Below, piece by piece: positions 46,169-55,925 of a DNA stretch of 64,000 bases. Both the position numbers and the translations under genes were made by a program. The notes under the pieces are model-generated. The model was not told where the DNA came from and made no database searches. It saw nothing but the letters and a program-made list of their open reading frames with translations. This stretch comes from Sinotaia quadrata (taxonomy: Eukaryota > Mollusca > Gastropoda > Architaenioglossa > Viviparidae). Position 1 is the stretch's first letter, and each line of letters opens with the position of its first letter. Location: assembly GCA_028829895.1 (NCBI GenBank), contig CM054181.1, positions 43,330,759 through 43,394,758 on the forward strand, read 5' to 3'.

Positions 46169-46350
46169 CTCTAGTCTAGGGTTTTAAACCAAGGTTCTGG
46201 GAGAGGTCGCTAGGGGTTCCCTTAGAAATCATGATTGAAAAAGAAATAAGTATTGTAGATAAGGTAAATTTCATGCAGGGGTTCATGAGACCTAAAATTT
46301 ATTTTAAGGGTTCCGCTAGGATAAAAAGGTTGAGAAAGGCTGCTCTACTC
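46169..46350. mobile_element. Short hAT-like MITE with 8-bp target duplication
   Basis: The element spans 46177-46342 (166 bp). Its left end begins TAGGGTTTTAAACC and the reverse complement of its right end begins CAGCCTTTCTCAACC, both close to the CAG-N-GGTTCTCAACC ends of many hAT elements. GGGGTTCCCTTAGA inside the left end and AAGGGTTCCGCTAGG inside the right end are further inverted similarity. It is flanked by CTCTAGTC (46169-46176) and CTCTACTC (46343-46350), an 8-bp duplication with one mismatch. It has no coding capacity. Confidence 0.75.
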
Positions 46351-46424
46351 TCATCGAGAAATGATCAGAAAACAAACAGTGAACTTTGAATTGACAAAAG
46401 ATTCTGACTGTATGGGCAACGTTC

Positions 46425-47165
46425 GTCTCATTCAGCACACGCCAGCATAGATCCAGGCATAGACAGAACACCAGCAAATGCCAGCATAGACTATCCTAAA
46501 TCAAATGCTAGCATAGATCCAAGCATAGATCAAACACCAGCATAGACTGTCCTAGATCAAATACCAGCATAGACTATCCTAAATCAAATGCCAGCATAGA
46601 TCCAAGCATAGATCAAACACCAGCATAGACTGTCCTAGATCAAATACCAGCATAGATCGAGGCCCAGAACAATTATCACTTAGACCCAGGCCTATATAAC
46701 ACCAGCATAGACCCAGGCCTATATAATATCAGCATAGACCCAGGCCTATGTAACACCAGCATAGACCCAGGCCTATATCAAACACCAGCATAGACCTAGG
46801 CCTATATCAAACACCAGCATAGACCCAGGCCTATATAACACCAGCATAGACCCAGGCCTATATCAAACACCCGCATAGATCCAGGTCCATACCATATGCT
46901 GGCATATACCCAGACCTAAATCGAACGCCAGCTTAGACCAGGCCTAGATCGAACTCTAGCAAAGACATAGACCCAGATCAAACGCCGGAATAAATCCAGA
47001 GTCAGTCTGAACACCAGTATAGAACCAGACCCAAACCGAAAGCAGTTTAGCCCAGACCTAGTCCGAAAGCTGGCATAGACTCAAACCTAAACCAAACGCC
47101 CGCACACACCCACCAACCAACGAACGCCGTCATAGATCCAGACCCAGTCCGAACGCCGGCTAAGT
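46425..47165. repeat. 27-bp tandem repeat, about 25 copies
   Basis: The unit is CACCAGCATAGACCCAGGCC TATATAA. The middle (46680-46880) is well conserved and both flanks decay; the left flank shows a higher-order pattern of about 84 bp (GCCAGCATAGATCCAAGCAT, then CTGTCCTAGATC). Confidence 0.92.
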
Positions 47166-48225
47166 TGTGCTTCAAACATGTACAAAGTCAGTTTACAAAC
47201 CAAACAATTTCCTTATTAATTTCTCGTGTACACACACTCAGACACTCTTGTGACAACGAGAAAATAGTAATTAACAAAGCTCAAAAAAGAACAAGTAGAG
47301 TATGTAACTCTCCCCATCTATTTGTCTATCTAGCTTGCTAGCTATGCTATTTTTCAAACCAGGAACCAGAAGTCAACATCTCCTTGCTGTCTTCGATAGC
47401 GGAAGAGAACCTAAATGTAGACAATTCTTGGCATTGTAAGCTGTACACGATTTTAACGTCTTTGACACAGTGCCAGCCAAACCGAATTTATTTAAGACTG
47501 TACTGTACAGCCTACAGATACTATGACAAATTGAAGGGTAAATTGCTTGTCGTCTTTAATTATTTGCGTAACTGCATATCAATGACTACAATTAATCAGA
47601 GCGTTCCAAATTTTTAAAAGTGTCCAAAATTTTAATAACCCAACAACATAAGCAAGTGAAACTTTTAAAACGCAGTATGTGTGTGAGGTGGGTTACGTCC
47701 CGCTGGCGACAGGTATTATGACGGATGATATAGCAAGGCTGTGTTCACCTCGGACGGCACAGGTCTGTTTACAAGTGATGAGGTATTTTGTTGGTGATTA
47801 AGTCTGTTCTGACCTTTTGACCATTTGGTAATGAATGCCCGTGAAATAATTTATGCTTCCGTTTTATTTCCTTTCTCACAAGTGACAAAGTGTTTCGCTG
47901 GTTGGAGCTTGATCTGACATTTACACATCAGTGAGATAATGACTTAGATTTCCAATATATGTTACACGAGTCTCTAATCATTGTTTAATGTAACCTATAA
48001 ATTAAAAAAAAAGACGAAATATGATAGCAAGATGACATTGCCATAAATACATCACAAACCCCGACAGTGATACAATAGGAATGAGTTGATAAATTCTAGT
48101 TAATTAGACATTAACAACTATCGTTCACTTCCTGATGATATCTCCTTATTTAAGCTAAATAACAGCTATCCTTATCAAACTTGTTTTTAGTCGCCCATGA
48201 AGACTTTTAGGTTTTGTAAAGAAGA
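47166..48225. other. Unique stretch
   Basis: A GC-rich patch at 47680-47770 has minus- and plus-strand frames bounded by CAG/GT-like steps (GCGACAG|GTATT), but none is convincing. Nothing else. Confidence 0.4.
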
Positions 48226-48399
48226 CTAGAAGTACGGGTGGCTGGGGAGAGGATGGAGTATAGATTCGTGGAAAATATTTTCTGCGTACATTTCTTCCGA
48301 TTGTCGACTGCCGAGAGGTATGTCGAGTGCCTGTAGATAGCTTGCCAATAGCACGCCTGACCAGAATTTATCTTCTAGCCCGACACACTCAGCTAGCAT
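48226..48399 (-). CDS. Possible small ORF behind tandem TATA boxes
   Basis: Minus-strand ATG at 48399 opens 57 codons to TAG. The peptide is protein-like: MLAECVGLEDKFWSGVLLAS, then YLQALDIPLGSRQSEEMYAE and a histidine/proline tail. The nearest TATAAA (48437-48442 on this strand) is about 38 bp upstream of the ATG, a workable distance for a short-leader transcript. No codon bias or family match was recognised. It may be chance. Confidence 0.27.
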   Translation of the reverse strand: MLAECVGLEDKFWSGVLLASYLQALDIPLGSRQSEEMYAENIFHESILHPLPSHPYF

Positions 48400-48418
48400 A
48401 GTTTCTTTATCTCTTGCT

Positions 48419-48650
48419 CCGATCAAGACTTTTTGATTTATACTCTCCGCTCAAGACTTTTTGATTTATACTCTCTTATCTAGACTTTTTGATTTATACT
48501 CTCCGCTCAAGACTTTTTGATTTATACTCTCCGCTCAAGACTTTTTGATTTATACTCTCCGCCCAAGACTTTTTGATTTGTACTCTCCGCTCAAGACTTT
48601 TTGATTTATACTCTCCGCCCAAGACTTTTTGATTTATACTCTCCGATCTA
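48419..48650 (-). repeat. 28-bp minisatellite, about 8 copies, TATAAA in each
   Basis: On the minus strand each unit reads GGAGAGTATAAATCAAAAAG TCTTGAGC. Only a few substitutions separate copies (TTTGTACT in one, TTATCTAG in another). The array lies directly upstream of the minus-strand ORF at 48226-48399. Confidence 0.93.
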
Positions 48651-48946
48651 GATGTCTAGTTTATAGTCTCAGATCTAGACTTTAAAAAATCTAGACTGTC
48701 AGATCCAGACTCTATAGGTCTTTTAAGGAGTGTGAATCCTTAACGTCCTTTGCTCCCATCGCATGCTTCTCTCCCCCACCTCACAGTTTCTCCCTTTATT
48801 TCGTCAGATGTATATATCCAGAAAAAAATTTAAGTTTTCACTACAGTGATTTATTACAACAGCCTATTACTCGTTATAATTTTTTCGTAAAGCATTGTAG
48901 AGCATTGGTACGCTTGTTAGAACAACAATATTTATTCCCTTTGCAG
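48651..48946. other. Spacer
   Basis: ATCTAGAC motifs to 48715 are decayed edge copies. Nothing else. Confidence 0.5.
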
Positions 48947-49008
48947 GCCTACAATTACATGCAGCTGATGAGCATAACATCATCAGAAAACCTCTTCTAG
49001 AGTTTAGA
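48947..49008 (+). CDS. Candidate internal exon with strong splice sites
   Basis: A 62-bp plus-strand candidate. The acceptor is AATATTTATTCCCTTTGCAG and the donor is AGA|GTAAGT, both near consensus. Two bases complete a codon and 20 codons follow, ending in phase 0: LQLHAADEHNIIRKPLLEFR. The other two frames contain stops. Codon bias is weak, so the support is mainly the paired splice sites and the single open frame. The product is not recognised. Confidence 0.45.
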
Positions 49009-49174
49009 GTAAGTACATTCCTCGCTTGCAGCCTCCCTCCCATCTCACCCCCCTCCCCCACACATTAACTTAATAGCAGGTCGAAGAGAGGCGTTTTTCC
49101 TACATGATATCGCCTAATCAAATTCTGACCTTTCGGGATGAAAACAAATTCTTGAACAACATCGCAGTGAAGGA
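49009..49174. other. Spacer
   Basis: Nothing recognised. Confidence 0.5.
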
Positions 49175-49213
49175 GTAATTTGTGCATGTGTGTGTGTGTG
49201 TGTGTGTGTGTGC

Positions 49214-49250
<37 letters not shown>

Positions 49251-49265
49251 TGTGTGTGTGTGTGT
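49175..49265. repeat. (TG)n microsatellite
   Basis: TG tract with GCGTGCG and GAG interruptions. Confidence 0.97.
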
Positions 49266-49476
49266 ATGTTTGTGCGTACGCGCACGTGGATGACACTAGC
49301 CTCTTGTTCAAGGATGGGTCCTGGAATTCAAGCCTGGATCACTGGAAACTATTATGGGTGTACTATTGTGACATCGCGGTTATCCGACGGATGTGATGAT
49401 AAATGGGGTCTTATGTGCTCCAGGTGGGCAGTTGGAAATGAAGAAACGGTGGGTTGTTGGAGCAAAGAGAAAATCC
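49266..49476. other. GC-richer unique segment
   Basis: A plus frame with several cysteines and tryptophans (GCDDKWGLMCSRWAVGNEE) runs from the microsatellite into the next array. A donor CAG|GTGGGC lies at 49422. Coding is possible but not supported enough to call. Confidence 0.35.
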
Positions 49477-49869
49477 ACTCAAGAACACTTCACATCTCTA
49501 AAGATCTCCTCTCATGACACCAAACACTCAAGAACACTTCACATCTCTAAAGATCTCCTCTCATGACACCAAACACTCAAGAACACTTCACATCTCTAAA
49601 GATCTCCTCTCATGACACCAAACACTCAAGAACACTTCACATCTCTAAAGATCTCCTCTCATGACACCAAACACTCAAGAACACTTCACATCTCTAAAGA
49701 TCTCCTCTCATGGCACCAAATCCACTCAAGAACACTTCACATCTCTAAAGATCTCCTCTCATGACACCAAACACTCAAGAACACTTCACATCTCTAAAGA
49801 TCTCCTCTCATGACACCAAACACTCAAGAACACTTCACATCTCTAAAGATCTCCTCTCATGACACCAAA
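49477..49869. repeat. 49-bp minisatellite, 8 copies
   Basis: The unit is ACTCAAGAACACTTCACATC then TCTAAAGATCTCCTCTCATG and ACACCAAAC. Copies are nearly identical. The sixth copy is preceded by AAATCC instead of AAAC, matching the unique DNA in front of the first copy. Confidence 0.96.
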
Positions 49870-50159
49870 TTATGTTGAGTAAGGCAGCACTCTATCCTTT
49901 GCCCTAAATCTATTCTCATGGTACTAAAATTAAATGCGTTCAGTATGGAGATCAGAATCAGAACACACAAAAAAACATACAAAATAAAATATCGGTGGAC
50001 AAGAAACCCTGAGCTATAAAAAAATAAAAACAACAATCAAACAACCCTCCCCCCCCCCTCATTTGTATAATACAAAAATAGAAAAGAACAACCCTAAAAC
50101 CCTAAGAATAACTCACCCCCCCAAAACATTTAATTAATTAAAGAGCAACCGTCTGCATG
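49870..50159. other. A/C-rich spacer
   Basis: C9 run at 50048 and C7 at 50115. Nothing else. Confidence 0.5.
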
Positions 50160-50570
50160 CCGCACTAGTGTTGTAATAGGACGTCTAAATAAAATAATAA
50201 AAAATAAAAATAAAATATGAGCTAATGTATGGTGTGGTGTCCGCACTAGTGTTGTAATAGGACGTCTAAATAAAATAATAAAAAATAAAAATAAAATATG
50301 AGCTAATGTATGGTGTGGTGTCCGCACTAGTGTTGTAATAGGACGTCTAAATAAAATAATAAAAAATAAAAATAAAATATGAGCTAATGTATGGTGTGGT
50401 GTCCGCACTAGTGTTGTAATAGGACGTCTAAATAAAATAATAAAAAATAAAAATAAAATATGAACTAATGTATGGTGTGGTGTCCGCACTAGTGTTGTAA
50501 TAGGATGTCTAAATAAAAATAATAAAAAATAAAAATAAAATATGAGCTAATGTATGGTGTGGGGTCCGTG
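50160..50570. repeat. 81-bp minisatellite, 5 copies
   Basis: The unit starts CCGCACTAGTGTTGTAATAG GACGTC, continues through an A/T-only TAAAATAATAAAAAATAAAA segment and ends GAGCTAATGTATGGTGTGGT GT. The period is a multiple of three, so the minus strand shows a 27-residue repeat; this is not taken as coding. Confidence 0.96.
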
Positions 50571-50845
50571 CAGAAAAGAACGCACTCGTTGTAAACTGAT
50601 GGCGTGCCTTTATCCTTTCCTTCTCACCTTATCAATTTTTTTTTTTTACATGTGCAAATAACCTAGTAACAAATTTAAGTGAGGATAATAAGTTAAGGTA
50701 GCTTAATTCTTGTGCTTCTTGTTACGGTCGGAAAGGTTGCTGTTATCAACTTGAAGATAACTCATCTGAAAGTGTAAAAGCAGAGGCGGGGAGCGGGGGA
50801 AAAAGTCACAGTGAAAATGTCACGGGGAAAAATTCACAAGTTTTG
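50571..50845. other. Spacer
   Basis: Nothing recognised. Confidence 0.5.
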
Positions 50846-51160
50846 CTGGGAAAGAAAGTCACAGGAAGAAAAGTGACAGAAAGAAAGTTACAGGAAGAAA
50901 AGTCACAGAATTAGAAAGTCACAGGAAGTAAAGTGACAGAAAGAAAGTTACGGAAGAAAAGTGACAGAAAGAAAGTCACAAAAAGAAAAGTGACAGAAAG
51001 AAAGTTACAACAAAAAAAAGTGACAGAAAGAAAGTTACAAAAAAAAAAAGTGACAGAAAGTTACAAAAAGAAAAGTGACAGAAAGAAAGTTATAAAAAGA
51101 AAAGTGACAGAAAGAAAGTTACAAAAAAAAAGTTACTGAAAGAAAGTTACAAAAAAAAAA
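50846..51160. repeat. Purine-rich 26-28-bp tandem repeat, about 12 copies
   Basis: The unit is AAAGTGACAGAAAGAAAGTT ACAAAAAG. Strong A/G bias on the plus strand; A-run length varies between copies. Confidence 0.9.
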
Positions 51161-52066
51161 CAAACTAATAACATTGTACTGTTTATTCGTCTGACGTGCT
51201 ATTACTAAACTAGTACAACAATACAATGCGCCATGCTTTGAATAAAAATTATTTTTAATGTAACTGTTTTTTAAAATCTTGTTTACCATGTGAGTTGCGT
51301 CCAAGAGATCAAAGGCAGAATATTTAAATCTTACGCCTCCGTGATAGAGTTTAGTCAGGTTCAAACGTGTTGCAAACTAGGGCATAAAGGTACCAGAGAG
51401 CATTATTTGCTAACGAAAATATTCAAACGAGAAAAGCCATTTGAACAAATCTGAAAATCAGACCCACTTACACATATATGCAAGTATGAGTATCACATAA
51501 ATAAATTAATTTGTAAGTTTGATCAATTAATACCATATTAATTTAAGCTTTAAAATCGCCGACTAGTACGAGAACAACAGAACGCCATTAATATTACAGC
51601 TAATACAGTTCAAGGTTTTAATCTCGATCGGGAAATATTTCAAGAAGCGAAAAGAAACTGACATATTGAATACAATGAAACTAAATAAAAAGCCATCAAT
51701 AAAATCATGTTTCAAGCATTCACATCAAACTAGACATTTGTTGGTAACGTATGTTATGTGATTTTTTTTTAAATAAACATTTTATTCTACAATTATCAAT
51801 CGGAGGTATTAAACAAGAAAAGTATTTATAAAATAAGTACATAAAATCAAAACCGACAATTACTGTCTTGTTTAAAACATAAAATAAAGCAGAGAAAATA
51901 GTACAGTATTATAAGAAAACAAAAACAAAACACAGTTATATTTTTTTTAAAAGAACAGGTTAATTTATGTGGTGTTTATATCTACATAATTATGTTATTG
52001 TGTGCTTTTGAACATACCAAATTTTCTAAGTTTTAAAGCTTTTTTTTTTTTCATATTTGTGGCTAC
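51161..52066. other. AT-rich unique stretch
   Basis: Nothing recognised. Confidence 0.5.
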
Positions 52067-52172
52067 TTCCATTTACTGTTATTCAGTTTATAATATACAT
52101 GTTTATGGACCATGCATAACGGATAAATCATATAATTAGATGTGTGAATTATAATATGTATAACGTTATTAC

Positions 52173-52216
<44 letters not shown>

Positions 52217-52305
52217 GATATTTAACCCCGAGCGAGAATCGAACCACGATCCTAATAAGCCGTCGCTTACTTCCATTTACTGTTATTCAGTCTATATATA
52301 ATAAG
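52067..52305 (-). mobile_element. tRNA-derived SINE remnant with (CA)n tail, flanked by a duplicated segment
   Basis: On the minus strand GTTCGATTC (52236-52244) is a perfect B box in a GGATCGTGGTTCGATTCTCG context, followed by TTAAATATCTGTATG and a (TG)16 tract (52180-52212), a typical SINE layout. The A box is lost. ACTTCCATTTACTGTTATTC AG occurs at about 52067 and again at about 52268, on both sides. Confidence 0.55.
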
Positions 52306-52324
52306 CATGCATATGGTGTTATAA

Positions 52325-52450
52325 TAAAATTAATTAAAACTGAACTAAATGTATGCATTGTTACGGTATATAAAATACACACTCGCGCACACCAAAAACA
52401 GAACTAAATGTATGCATTGTTACGGTATATAAAATACACACTCGCAAACA
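52325..52450. repeat. 59-bp tandem duplication
   Basis: GAACTAAATGTATGCATTGT then TACGGTATATAAAATACACA CTCGC occurs twice. Confidence 0.94.
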
Positions 52451-52489
52451 CCAAAGACAAACGCGCGCAAGCATGCATTCACTAGTAGC

Positions 52490-52560
52490 GTGTTTCACTC
52501 CGAACGTGATTTGAACCACACACACCTTGAACGAGCAGTTAACCTCCGTGCCATTTCCTG
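52490..52560 (-). mobile_element. tRNA-like SINE head
   Basis: On the minus strand TGGCACGGAGG (52543-52553) matches the A box and GTTCAAATC (52508-52516) matches the B box perfectly, with 26 bases between them. This is the second tRNA-like sequence on the minus strand within 300 bp. Confidence 0.55.
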
Positions 52561-52637
52561 CTTCACTTACTATAACACATACACTTACAACTTTATACTT
52601 AAAATATATTGTGACTTTATTTCCTGTGACTTTTCCT

Positions 52638-52803
52638 ACAATGGCAGAGGCAACTGATTGCATGGAGACCTTAACCAAGACAAAAGCCGTGCAGCCAGCC
52701 ACGTGTACCACTGTCCTATCAGTGCGTGTGCACGTTGTGACTGCGTGCAAGGCTGATTATAGAGACGTTTACGCCGCCTCGTTTGAAGGTCAAGGTCACC
52801 CCT
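52638..52803 (+). CDS. Possible small ORF, 54 aa
   Basis: ATG in ACAATGG context opens 54 codons to TAG: MAEATDCMETLTKTKAVQPA then a cysteine-containing VRVHVVTACKADYRDVYAAS. It is GC-richer than the flanks, with many C/G third positions. The opposite strand is also open (129 codons), so strand choice is uncertain. No family was recognised, and no splice partner was found. Confidence 0.28.
52786..52797 (+). promoter_or_regulatory. Nuclear-receptor-type element
   Basis: AGGTCAAGGTCA contains TCAAGGTCA, the extended half-site bound by ERR/SF-1-type receptors, and also forms two adjacent AGGTCA half-sites. Function cannot be shown from sequence. Confidence 0.25.
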
Positions 52804-53787
52804 AGAAACCTTGTGGCGTATTTGATCAGAGATCTCGAAACGCTGCTAAAGTTATAATTATGTTTCTGATTTACTAAGAGGCCAAATGGACGGCCTTATT
52901 GGGAAATGGGCGAGAGGGATCATGGAATTTGTGTTTAGATCAAACAAATGCAAGGTCATGGTCGAGGAACCACACTCGAGCGAGACGAGTTCGAATGGAT
53001 GTGTTGTGACCTTAACCGAAGATTTCTATTTTAGTGGACTGTCGTTTGGTAACCTTCCCTGACCGATTAACGACCGCCACCCCCACAACAAGTAGGTAGA
53101 GTGAAACGAGACTAGACTATGACGGTCTTTGCTTCTCGTCATAAATACTGGTGGGGTCACTGGAGTGGGGTATTGACCTAATGAGTTCTTAAGGACTAAT
53201 GAAACTATTACATAATTTAACTGCAAGGGGCAGTGCTTTGCCACTCTCTACCTCAACCCCAGGGAAAAGGTGAACCCACCACACCAGACAGGGCAGACAG
53301 GATTTGTACTCTGGTGCGGCAATCTGTTATGTCCATGGGGCTTGTGTTCGCATAACAATATTATTTTAATTTGGGAGAAAGAATGCTTATGCCTCTTTCC
53401 CACCACCTCACCACCCCTTAGCGTCTTTATTAGTAATGGACTAGTGGTGGTAAAGTCCCAGAGCAATGTTTTCATTAATTATACACTGATGAAATAACGA
53501 AGACACTTTTTTAATGCTGCTCTTAGCAGTGCAAAATGAAAACAGTTAACACTTTTAGCATCCAGTATACAAAGGGTTAAAGTAACGAAGTACTAAGGGG
53601 GTTGTGAAGGTCGAGTGGAACACTACAACAAATATTCTAGTCAACACTAACTGACGACGCATAATACTTAACAATTTCTGTTACACGATCTTGATTTTGC
53701 ATGTGTTCTTTTAATTTGTATTTTCTCATTAGTTGACAGAAAAAAAATAACATTGGCTCCTCATGCAGTTTCTCATGCCACCTAGGT
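52804..53787. other. Unique stretch with possible SINE relics
   Basis: A possible tRNA-like pair lies on the plus strand at 52959-52997 (TGGTCGAGGAA then GTTCGAATG, B box 8 of 9). A C-rich/GC-rich segment at 53240-53420 is also SINE-like in composition, with no clear boxes. No exon is supported. Confidence 0.35.
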
Positions 53788-54135
53788 AATGGTTATTATT
53801 ATTAAACGTCCATAACTAATTACAAGTGATGAGAATCTAAATTTATGTTATTAATAATTTTCCAGAAGACACCACTCGTCTCCCTCACTTGGCGGATATG
53901 CGGGTGCTGTAAACGTTTTCTCTCTTCGACAACATTAAAGACAAACATTCACTGTCATACAATATTTCTGTAGGTGGAAAACTTCTCACCAAAGGGAGAA
54001 GATAAATCCGTATTTAATCTATATTTAGTTATCAATATCAATAAGAAGGTCAATAAATTTATACAATGAAAAGATTACTTGACATCAACATTTCCTTGAA
54101 ACACGTTTGAAAAGTTTCAATGTCAGCGGTTACTA
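53788..54135. repeat. Dispersed repeat family, copy C
   Basis: Aligns over at least 300 bp with copies A and B: CATAACTAATTACAAGTGAT, GCGGATATGCGGGTGCTGTA, AACATTAAAGACAAACATTC, GAGAAGATAAATCCGTATTT and the downstream TTGACATCAACATTTCCTTG. Confidence 0.78.
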
Positions 54136-54222
54136 CACATCTTAAAAGTTTCAATGTCAGCGGTTACTACACATCTTAACAGTTTCAATGTCAGCGGTTA
54201 CTACACATCTTAACAGTTTCAA
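54110..54222. repeat. 34-bp tandem repeat, 3 copies
   Basis: AGTTTCAATGTCAGCGGTTA CTACACATCTTAAC repeated; it grows out of the right end of dispersed copy C (AAAGTTTCAAT). Confidence 0.93.
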
Positions 54223-54465
54223 TCAGAAAAAAAATCATTCCTTCCATCATGCAAGGAGCGTGAAAAAATTAAATGACTATTAACACTTTGGTATCAATTA
54301 GGCAAGAGTAACTTCCTAGCAACACAGATGCATTAAAATTAATCTGAGAAATTAGAATTAAAGTATTTTACTAAACATCTGTAATTTACTCTGGTAAACA
54401 TAGTCTTGAATGTCATGATTAGACAAAACTTTTAGTTTTGCCTCCATCATGGAGGATTACTAATT
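54223..54465. other. Spacer
   Basis: Nothing recognised. Confidence 0.5.
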
Positions 54466-54730
54466 CCACACAGTTGAACATGGACTAGACTAGAACTGAC
54501 AAAACAAGTTTACTAATTTCAATCAATCCAACAAGAGGTAGACTAGAGCCTACAAAACATTTCAGGTTTACTAATTCCAATCAATCAAACACGGGCTAGA
54601 CTAGAGCCTATAAAACATTTTTACTGGTTTACTAATTCCAATCGAACATGGGCTAGACTGGAGCCTACAAAACATTACAGGTTTATTAATTCTAATCAAT
54701 CAAACATAGGCTAGACCAGAGCGTGCAACC
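54466..54730. repeat. About 60-bp tandem repeat, 5 copies
   Basis: CAAACATGGGCTAGACTAGA then GCCTACAAAACATTTCAGGT and TTACTAATTCCAATCAAT recur with indels. Confidence 0.88.
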
Positions 54731-55069
54731 CTAAAAATCTATATAAACAAATGCTAGGAACAAATGCAGCATGCTTTGAAAGAAGGCCAATTCTATTTTG
54801 AAGCGAAATTGTTTTCATGTGAATACACATATTATTGTATTTGTTGGTCTGAATATTATCAGTAGTGGTTTATCTGACCACGAGTGTAGATCACAAGTAG
54901 CTCCGACCTACTATTGTAAATGTCATGAGAAATTTTTCCAAACAGCCTTGACCTCAGTAATAGAAACACCTTCTGGTGCCCGGAGGTGTCAGCGAAGACT
55001 GTGTGGTTAGCTACACTGATATTTCAATTTGTCAAACACAAATGACTAAGCAGTGGCAGATATCGTCAT
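54731..55069. other. Spacer downstream of the minus-strand gene
   Basis: A plus frame ending at 55010 has four cysteines (DHECRSQVAPTYYCKCHEKF) and a CGG-rich end, but it lacks splice signals and is not called. Confidence 0.35.
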
Positions 55070-55075
55070 TTTATT
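55070..55075 (-). terminator. Polyadenylation signal AATAAA
   Basis: AATAAA on the minus strand, 74 bases downstream of the TGA at 55149-55151, in the context TGTGTAAATAAAATGACG. Its position fits a short 3' untranslated region for the gene described above. Confidence 0.6.
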
Positions 55076-55148
55076 TACACAGGTTTAACTAAATAACATC
55101 GTCTTTGCAGTGAAGAACTTCAGAAATTGTATCGTTAACATAAGTATA

Positions 55149-55262
55149 TCACTTTTCCTCATTCTGGGTCACTGTCAAACAGAAATAGGTCTTGTAGTAG
55201 ATCATATTAAAGGTCACGTTTCTAGGACACCTGTCGAACTGCATCACTAGTCCTGCGTGTAA
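55149..55262 (-). CDS. Terminal exon of the minus-strand gene
   Basis: An excellent acceptor (GCTTTCCACTTTTTTTTCAG) precedes 37 codons in phase 0 and TGA. The peptide runs LHAGLVMQFDRCPRNVTFNM then IYYKTYFCLTVTQNEEK. It has two cysteines, an N-glycosylation sequon (NVT) and alternating hydrophobic residues that suggest extracellular beta strands. Twenty-three of 37 third positions are C or G. The upstream exon at 58100-58160 ends in phase 0, as required, and AATAAA follows 74 bases after the stop. I do not recognise the family. This is the single best-supported exon in the window. Confidence 0.7.
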   Translation of the reverse strand, partial: LHAGLVMQFDRCPRNVTFNMIYYKTYFCLTVTQNEEK

Positions 55263-55399
55263 CTGAAAAAAAAGTGGAAAGCAAGCACTTTTACTATGTT
55301 TTATGAACGTTAGGCGTGATTCACTGAAACAAGAATTTATGATCAACAGTTTGATCTCTTGACATATGACTTGATCCAGATTACTGTAGTTTTGATCTC
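55263..55399. other. Intron sequence
   Basis: Part of the last intron of the minus-strand gene. Nothing else. Confidence 0.45.
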
Positions 55400-55925
55400 T
55401 CAACGTGGTTTAATCCACACGCATGAATTACTGTAGTTTTCGTTTTCTACGTCATCAGTTTATGACAATGATATACTCAACGACTCTATACACATGAAGT
55501 TTTTCGTTTACTATATCACCAGCTTATGACACTGACATACTATGACTCCTTACACATTACAGAAGTTTTTGTTCGCTACGTCATTAGTTTATGACGTGGA
55601 CATACTAGCATGGCTTGATTGGTAGTTTTCATTTACTACATCACCAGTTTGTCACATAATGACTTATGTAGCCCACATCCATTATCCCCTAAAAATAGAT
55701 TACACACAAATCTACCTTACAGAATGGCTAACCCTTACCCTCTTGGCTAGGAACATACACTGAATGTTCCAAACACTCACTCCAAACTAACCAGTCAAAA
55801 CTGGATACGCATTACGGTTTAGTTCATTACGTCACCAATCTGTGGCACTAATATACTGCATGACTCGATACGGATTGTTGTTGTTTTCGTTTACTACGTC
55901 ACCAGTTTATGACACCGACGTACTG
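55400..55925. repeat. Diverged tandem, unit about 60-70 bp, 7 copies
   Basis: TTTTCGTTTACTACGTCACC AGTTTATGACACTGACATAC recurs at about 55437, 55500, 55567, 55625, 55818 and 55887, with a unique insert at 55670-55790. Confidence 0.8.

Noticed and set aside
50130..50489. 119-codon minus-strand frame with a 27-residue repeat
   Set aside because: It is produced by the 81-bp array; the repeated peptide is translated A/T-rich DNA without a start signal or codon bias.
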